Assembly: GCA_015039465.1 (NCBI GenBank)
Contig: MU130154.1
Coordinates: 124,001 to 188,000, forward strand
Origin: Phlegmacium glaucopus
Lineage: Eukaryota > Basidiomycota > Agaricomycetes > Agaricales > Cortinariaceae
Length of the DNA stretch: 64,000 nucleotides
Direction: 5' to 3'
Made by a program: the position numbers and the translations under genes
The notes under the pieces: model-generated
What the model saw: the letters and a program-made list of their open reading frames with translations, nothing else
Databases searched by the model: none
Told to the model about the DNA's origin: nothing
Shown here: positions 57,960 through 64,000 of the stretch, piece after piece
Layout of the letters: the number at the start of each line of letters is the position of its first letter
Position numbering within the stretch: the stretch's first letter is position 1

Positions 57960-60734
57960 CTATGCCTCGCTGTCGCTAGCATTACTGTCACTTTCATCAT
58001 GGCCCCAAACAGCAAAGGCTCTATGTTCGTGATGCTCGGACGCACGACTGTGTCCGCGTCCTCGACCATGCACGATGGGCGTTGGAGTCTTCATAGACTC
58101 TAAGTCCAATTCACGATCCTTCGGTATTCTACTCTTCCCACTCGCTGGTGGAGGGGAGCGGATGTCATCCCTAGCGCCATTCTGGGCTTCATCCGACTGA
58201 CTTGATTGAGTCGGCGACGAATCCGCCGACGAGTTTGGTAGGTTGAACTCAACATGACGAGGAGAGATAATTAGTGGGTGAGGCAAAGGGCTTGCGAATC
58301 GGCCAGGTGAGTCAAACCCTGACGCAAAATTACGTAGGCGGGAACGAGACCGCGACTTTGACCTACGCTTAGGCGACATCACATGCTTACGAGAAGGAAT
58401 CTTATCTCGTCCCACAAATTCATCTCCAGTTAGTTGAACAGCAGGAACCGTGGCAGATTCGGCCTCGGCAGAAGAATCGTCTATGTCGTAGGTGTCTTCT
58501 TCGTCGGACAACTCGTCTTCCTCTTCATCCTCCGGATCTTCCACGATCCGGGGACTAGTGACTTTCATGCCAACACCATGGCGTTTAACCTTTCTCTTGG
58601 TAGCCTTAGGCGGACTTTCTTCTTCTACGACCACAAACGATTTCTGACGTTCGCGTTCATTCCACTTTAACGTTCGTGATATGGCGTGGAACCAATCTGT
58701 GGATTGTTTGTCCGCGCAGACCGTCGGAAATGGATATCTTGAAGCAGTAACCTTGATGTGATCGCCCTCTAAATAGATAAATCGTTAAAATGGACTTGAG
58801 CTAAGCTGGCATACCGCCTTACGTTTGAGTTCTACGCGGCCTCTTCCGTCGAACGAAGCCCAAGCTGTGCTTCGTGAGTTATATGGAACACAAATCCGCA
58901 GCTCCATGCTATCAGGTAATAGCATCGGCCGAAAAGAGAGGGTGTGAGGGCATATTGGGGTTATCAAAATTGCCGGTATCTCTGGATGCGCAAGGGAACC
59001 ACCTGCTGACAACTGAGAAAGATCAGTCAAGCTCATCATATCAAAATGACTGATATCGCTTACTGAGTAGGCGGTAGACCCTGTAGGCGTTGATACAGTC
59101 AGTCCATCGGCTTGAACCGTAGTCATATGATGTTCATCACCTAGAAATGGTAGTTAACGAAGAGTGGCTTGGATAAAGAGGAGTAACCACCAAACAGTTC
59201 CAGCAAACTGACATAAGGACTCGGACCGCGATCAACAACAAGATCGTTCAACACCTCAAACGTTTCCACAGGTCTCGTCGTAAAACACATGATTTCCTTG
59301 TCCTTTGTACCGCATTTTCCATCACCCATAGAGAACCCTCCACTCCAACCACCTTCAAGGGCTTCCCATCCACCTTTCTCAATGTTCTTCATCATGATTT
59401 CCCCCGTTTCGCCTTTCTTGACAGCTTTTCGTCCTTTCCCCTTCTCATTAGCAACGGCGCGGTAGACAGTGCAAGTGAACCTCATTCTGAGATTAACACG
59501 TATCCCGTTATCGATTGCCGAGTCCATGACAACTTGATGATCAGCGAAATCAAAGTTCGTGAGAAATCCTAAGGAACCGAGTGCAAAGGGAAGAACAGGC
59601 GGTACAATGCGCTGGAATAGCCAAGATGTGAACAGAACGGTGCCATCACCGCCGAGCTAGTAGGGCGTAAGCAGCATATTGATGATGATGAGTTCCATAC
59701 TCACCGTAACGACGAAGTCGAATAGGTGAGAGCTATGACTGCACATGCTGCTTGTCCAATATCTTAATTGTCCTTCATCGCCGTCTTCCCTGCTGGTGGA
59801 AGTGGACGATAGAGAAGACAGAGATTGAGAGCTGGAGGTCCTACGCCTGGGGAATGGGACAAAAAGTTCTGGATGATCGCGTTCGATACCTTCAGCATCA
59901 AATCGTTTGGAATGACGCAGTTGTCTATCCACATATCTGAGTAAAATGGATAAGTAAATCATTTGGGCATCTTCGTAGATATAGGTGGTGAACGTACACC
60001 ACTAAGCCACGTTGAGATCCGCGTCTCTGCTTGAGCATGAGATAAAGAGCTAATTCCCGGGTCAATTTGATAAGTCGATTATCTCGGGCTTTAGTAACAA
60101 TTAATATATTCTGTATATTCGATTGCACTCGTGCGCGACCTAGAATATTATAAGAATCAAAGAATCGTGTTGAAATACATAGAAACGCACCCAGTTGTTT
60201 GCTCATCTCTCGAACTCCAACGGCCGTGTCGGCTAGTTGTTTTGTCAAACTGCCAACGAATTCGTCATCATTGCTTTCATAGCCAGATCTGAACGTCGAC
60301 ATTTGGGTTGCACGATTTGGACTGGTCAAGTGTTGCAAAGACTTTGCTACGCCGACATCACTATTATCAACGACATGATGCTTATTTCTGAGCCAATCGG
60401 CCAACAAGGTGCCGTTGTCTAGATGGGAATGGACAAAGCAAGGTGAATTGTCAGGTTTAGGGTTTTGGGGGTCAGAAGGTGGGGTAACTGAGGGCGGCAC
60501 TTGTACGATGGTGGGATCCTGTTCCATTGGAGGTACTGTTTGAACGCTGTTTGTTTTGGTGGTGAGAGGAGAGCTAGTGTAGGGCTCAATATCTGGGTTC
60601 CAATCTGAGAGACCCAGATCGATTTGAAGAGATGGCTTAGTCCGTGATTCAGACAAATGGATAAGCTGTCCTGTTATCACGATTGGCGTAGATGGAGGGG
60701 TCGAAAAGGACTCTGTGTCTGGGGTTTGAGACAT
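57960..60734 (-). CDS. ATP-NAD kinase (Utr1/NADK family)
   Basis: Phosphorylates NAD(H) to NADP(H). The ATG at 60734 ([20 protein letters not shown]) opens a ~150-residue Ser/Pro-rich region. The NAD kinase fold then begins with [20 protein letters not shown], and across introns come GGDGT (59639-59653) with [31 protein letters not shown], and the substrate-binding [16 protein letters not shown]. The motif [20 protein letters not shown] and [15 protein letters not shown] complete the domain. The last exon adds an unusual ~200-residue acidic/basic disordered tail containing [17 protein letters not shown] and an [12 protein letters not shown] run, ending DSNASDSEA. An upstream GTG-initiated extension to 60788 was rejected. 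It cannot be told whether this is the cytosolic or mitochondrial NADK. Confidence 0.9.
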
Positions 60735-60901
60735 CGCTTGTCTAACGTCTGCGCTGTTAGCTCTTTTAAATATCCTTATCCTGTGCACACGTTCATGAGA
60801 ATCCTATCATTTGAATGTCAATCAACGCCGTGAGCTACCCCAGACAACTATATATATATTAACCAGCGTTACCTGTCAAAGCTAGTCACGGATCCGGCTT
60901 G

Positions 60902-61252
60902 ATGAATACCATGACCAGCAAATCCAAAAAACCTCTGCCACTGTCCGATATTCTAAGAGATTTGGCCCTCTTACGAGCTTCCGGTCATGACATTCCCGAG
61001 ATCTTCAAAGCGACTCAGCAAAGTCCTGAGGCAACACCCTCATCAAGTTCAACATCGATGGTGGAATCTTCCAGTGTTGCTGCATCCTACAACTACATTG
61101 CTACGGTTCGAGCTGCCCTCAAATTAAACAACTCTGGAAAGTTGGAAGCAAGGGGAAAGAAAATTGAGGATATTCGAAATAAATATGAAGAACTCCTTGA
61201 ATGCTTAGAGTGTGTTATTACTCTGTGCTCTTTAGTGTTCTTTTACTTATAA
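60902..61252 (+). CDS. Small hypothetical protein
   Basis: 116 residues from ATG 60902 (MNTMTSKSKKPLPLSDILRD). A helical start LALLRASGHDIPEIF is followed by a serine linker and a second helical stretch, YNYIATVRAALKLNNSGKLE, then a coiled coil (ARGKKIEDIRNKYEELLECL). The last dozen residues are hydrophobic. No family was recognised; the two-helix plus coiled-coil make-up is consistent with a small subunit of a larger assembly. It lies 167 bp from the divergent NAD kinase and 110 bp before the ABC transporter on the same strand. The C-terminus could change if a short intron is present at 61213. Confidence 0.55.
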   Translation: MNTMTSKSKKPLPLSDILRDLALLRASGHDIPEIFKATQQSPEATPSSSSTSMVESSSVAASYNYIATVRAALKLNNSGKLEARGKKIEDIRNKYEELLECLECVITLCSLVFFYL

Positions 61253-61362
61253 GGGAAAGTGCAGGAGTTCTTATTAGTCATTTTTTTTTGCCATCAATAA
61301 AATTGTATTTAACCCACACGTGATGCTTGAACTGTCCTTGTCCATCTACTACTACTTCGGAG

Positions 61363-64000
61363 ATGGTACCCTCTCCTACCCTTGTTGTCCGACTCCTCTC
61401 CCCTTCTATCGTATTTCTTGTTACCTTATCTATCACCTTTCTTCACCCCCTTCCCCCAAGTTCCCCTTCCCCCATTACTCCCGTTGTTGTTGCCACTGCT
61501 GTACCTCGACGCGCACTCATCTTATTCCTGCTAACCCTTACTGCACTCACGTATCTCTTTGATGGTCTCGCCTTTGTTGTGTTCACCGTTCTTGAGAAAC
61601 GTTGGCCCCATCACACGGGGATTCCATTCAACGCAGTCATTGGTCTTGCAGCGTTCTCGGGATTAGCTGCACTTGGGACCTGGAAAGATGTTCATGGAAT
61701 TGAAGTTTGGTCATTGAGAAGAATTAAGCTTGCCACAACAGCAACTCTTTTCTTGGACATTGGTCTAACAGTCTTGCTTGGGTTGAACCTTCGTACCAAG
61801 GACAATGGTGTCTTATCTGTTTTCCGTTCAACGTATCTTATCTGATGCCTTGATTCCTTTAGCCCCACCTCACATTCCTGAAGCACCAATCTACTCCATC
61901 TCTATTAGCACTCTAATTCATGTCATAGCCCCAGCTTTCCGTGTCCTACTTCTCTTACCATTACTGGCAAGCTTAACGTCCCCTCGCATTACGTACAGCC
62001 CTATATTATCCAACGAGGACATTGAACAACCTATTCCAACCGACTCCTCCTTCCTATTGCCGCCCGACTCAGGGTCTCAACCTTCAACCGGTCTGTCTGC
62101 AGTATCTGGTCCTGCAGAAGAAAATAGCAAATATGGAACATTCCGAACTGCACGCTCTGATTTGCAACCTTCATCACCAGTTACGCGAGCAGCCACGCCC
62201 GTTCCCTCTACCTCTGCAGACCTCAAGGTACAGAGCAACGATCTCTTCGCTTCCATCCCACTTATCCCCGGCTTGTTTTTAATCTCTAGGCTGATGTGAA
62301 CATTTCCTTTGAACCAACGTGGTCAGAGGTTTGGACTCGTATCCGTCGATTGTTGCCTTATTTGTGGCCCAAGAACATTACTTCTCTGCAATTCCTCGCG
62401 GTATGTAGTCTATCTCTGCCCCCAAAAAGTGATATTCTACATTGATTTTTTTTTATATATAAAAAAAGGGCATTTGCATTGTCATACTCTTATTAGGCCG
62501 TGTCGTCAACTTCGCTACGCCTTTCACCCTTAGTATAGTCGTAAGCATTCTTGAGGGCCAATCTAGCCAATCTCCTTGGCCCTTCCTATTCGGATATGTT
62601 GCCCTAAAATTTTTACAAGGAAGTGGAGGGTTATCTGCCCTACGAGATGTAAGTGTATCGAGCTTCAATGTGATGCCATATTAAATTTGCTTCGTGACAA
62701 GTCCCTTTGGGCACCTGTGATGCAGTATTCCGACCGAGGTTCGTGGCAACTCCCTTGGAACCCTTTCTTGTTTGACCTTCCATTTCACAGAAATGTCACA
62801 ACTATCTTTCGATCACCTCTTGAACCTTTCCTTTGCCTGGCATACCCGTCGCAAGACTGGGGAGATCTTGCGAGTCTTGGATCGAGGCGCTGCTATCAAT
62901 CGTACCTTTGAAGTGAGCCTCTACCAAAAATCGAATCTCAAGCCATCTAACTTTCTTTACTCACTAGCTACTTCTCTTCAATATCATCCCCACATTTATT
63001 GATATCGCGGTTGCCTTAATAGCATTCTGTGTCTTCTTTCGGTGGACACTTGCCCTCGTCATATTCCTTGTCATGGCGGCGTATGGTAATTAATTCAATT
63101 TTGTTTACGTCTCAGAGCCTGATAATTCGTTGCAGTCACTGCTAGCGTCATATTGACAAAGTGGCGTACTCGTCTGAGACGTAAAATGAACGACCGTGAT
63201 ATCGTAAGGTCTTTTTAATTCTTTCTAAACAAGAATAGATGATGATGAAATTCTTGCATAGATCACGCGTGGTATCCATACCGATTGTCTACTTAATTAC
63301 GAGACAGTGAAATACTTTGGAGGCGAGCAACACGAAGGTGAAAGATACAGGGAAGCAATACGGGAATATCAGGCGTTGGAATATAAAGTTACCAGTTTGT
63401 GCAGTCCATTGCATTTTTGTCCTGCTTTTACTGATGCCCCTTCAGTTTCTTTGAACCTTCTGAATCTAGTGCAAAATTGCATCATCGTAAGCAGGTTGTA
63501 TTTCATCATTCACACTAATATTAATCGCTCTATCTTAGACGCTTGGACTCCTTATTGGATCTCTAATGGTTGCGTATGAAGACACGTCTAGCGGCAAGTA
63601 TCAAGCCAGCCAATTTATTTATTTTATCACGTACCTCGCTCAAGTGAAGACTTCCATTTCTACACTAACGAACTGGACTCACTATAATGAATATAGTTGT
63701 ATAGTCCCTTAAACCAATTGGGGTATCTCTACCGTTCTGTCAACCAATCCCTGGTTGACACTGAGAGACTTCTTGCTCTGTTGAATGAGCCCACTGAAGT
63801 CAACGACAAACCCAATGCCCCTGACCTGATTGTGTACGATGGAGAGATTGAATTTGGTTTGTTCCAGTACTTGCACGAAATTATAATATATCAACTGATT
63901 AAATTTCCAGATAATGTCAATTTCTCTTATGATAACAGGACACCCGCACTCAATGGAGTATCATTCAAAGTTCCTAAAGGGTCGTCGGTTGCACTTGTGG
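61363..64000 (+). CDS. HMT1/ABCB6-type ABC half-transporter, 5' part
   Basis: Starts MVPSPTLVVRLLSPSIVFLV at 61363 and runs off the right edge. The N-terminal ~300 residues contain an extra membrane domain (TMD0) of about five helices. The core then follows: FLAGICIVILLLGRVVNFAT, LWAPVMQYSDREMSQLSF, HLLNLSFAWHTRRKTGEILR, GIHTDCLLNYETVKYFGGEQ, and YLYRSVNQSLVDTERLLALL. The nucleotide-binding domain has only begun (NVNFSYDNRTPALNGVSFKV and PKGSSVALV), just short of Walker A. The ETVKYFG block with an added TMD0 places it with vacuolar heavy-metal transporters (fission yeast Hmt1, ABCB6), rather than the shorter mitochondrial Atm1. One intron acceptor near 62468 is an unusual AAAAAAAG. Confidence 0.88.

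Noticed and set aside
60735..60788. Earlier start for NAD kinase at 60788
   Set aside because: The codon is GTG; the first in-frame ATG is at 60734.

Overview
The window is nuclear DNA of a filamentous fungus, most likely an Agaricomycete (mushroom-forming basidiomycete). The evidence is dense genes on both strands, many 45-65 bp GT..AG introns per gene, ordinary eukaryotic housekeeping families (SKI3, Mediator, TORC2, HRD1, dynactin, RDH54, division II chitin synthase), and families typical of this group (a giant DUF3712 protein, a sacsin-like HSP90-type ATPase, a PIN-like/XPG nuclease relic). No prokaryotic operon, CRISPR array, plasmid or phage feature was seen. Gene models were spliced by eye, so outer boundaries and reading frames are firmer than some internal introns.

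Layout, left to right: a cut-off 5' end of an unknown gene (1-191, -); MED27-like Mediator subunit (-) head-to-head with a LETM1-like mitochondrial protein (+); the long TPR protein SKI3 (-); a CDKN3-like tyrosine phosphatase (-); a class IV-like chitin synthase (+); a very large sacsin-like ATPase whose C-terminus carries a WLM/Wss1-like zinc-protease signature (13971-20588, +); a basic nuclear-looking hypothetical protein (+); and a 9.5 kb gene for a membrane-anchored protein with three DUF3712-type repeats (22277-31792, +).

The central part holds GPI mannosyltransferase 2 (-) and a Pex24/Pex30-type peroxisomal membrane protein (+), whose start codons appear to overlap in one CATG. Next come a 785 bp non-coding island with dyads and a tRNA-like relic, an isoaspartyl peptidase/asparaginase (-), an intron-containing tRNA-Ser(GCT) squeezed between that gene and dynamitin (+), the TORC2 subunit HbrB/Bit61 (-), and mitochondrial QRI7 (+).

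The right part holds a decayed XPG/GEN1-like nuclease pseudogene (-), the recombination translocase RDH54/RAD54B (+), a signal-anchored YtcJ-like amidohydrolase (-), the ERAD ligase HRD1 (+), the YqeY-like AIM41 (-), the queuosine-salvage enzyme QNG1 (+), NAD kinase (-), a small unknown protein (+), and the 5' part of an HMT1/ABCB6-type ABC transporter that runs off the right edge.

The genes do not form one pathway. The clearest organisational theme is compaction: several divergent pairs share 67-83 bp of DNA and several convergent pairs are 33-76 bp apart. The most unusual single items are the ATPase/WLM-like fusion, the tRNA gene that fills a divergent promoter, and the overlapping start codons of GPI18 and the Pex24-like gene.
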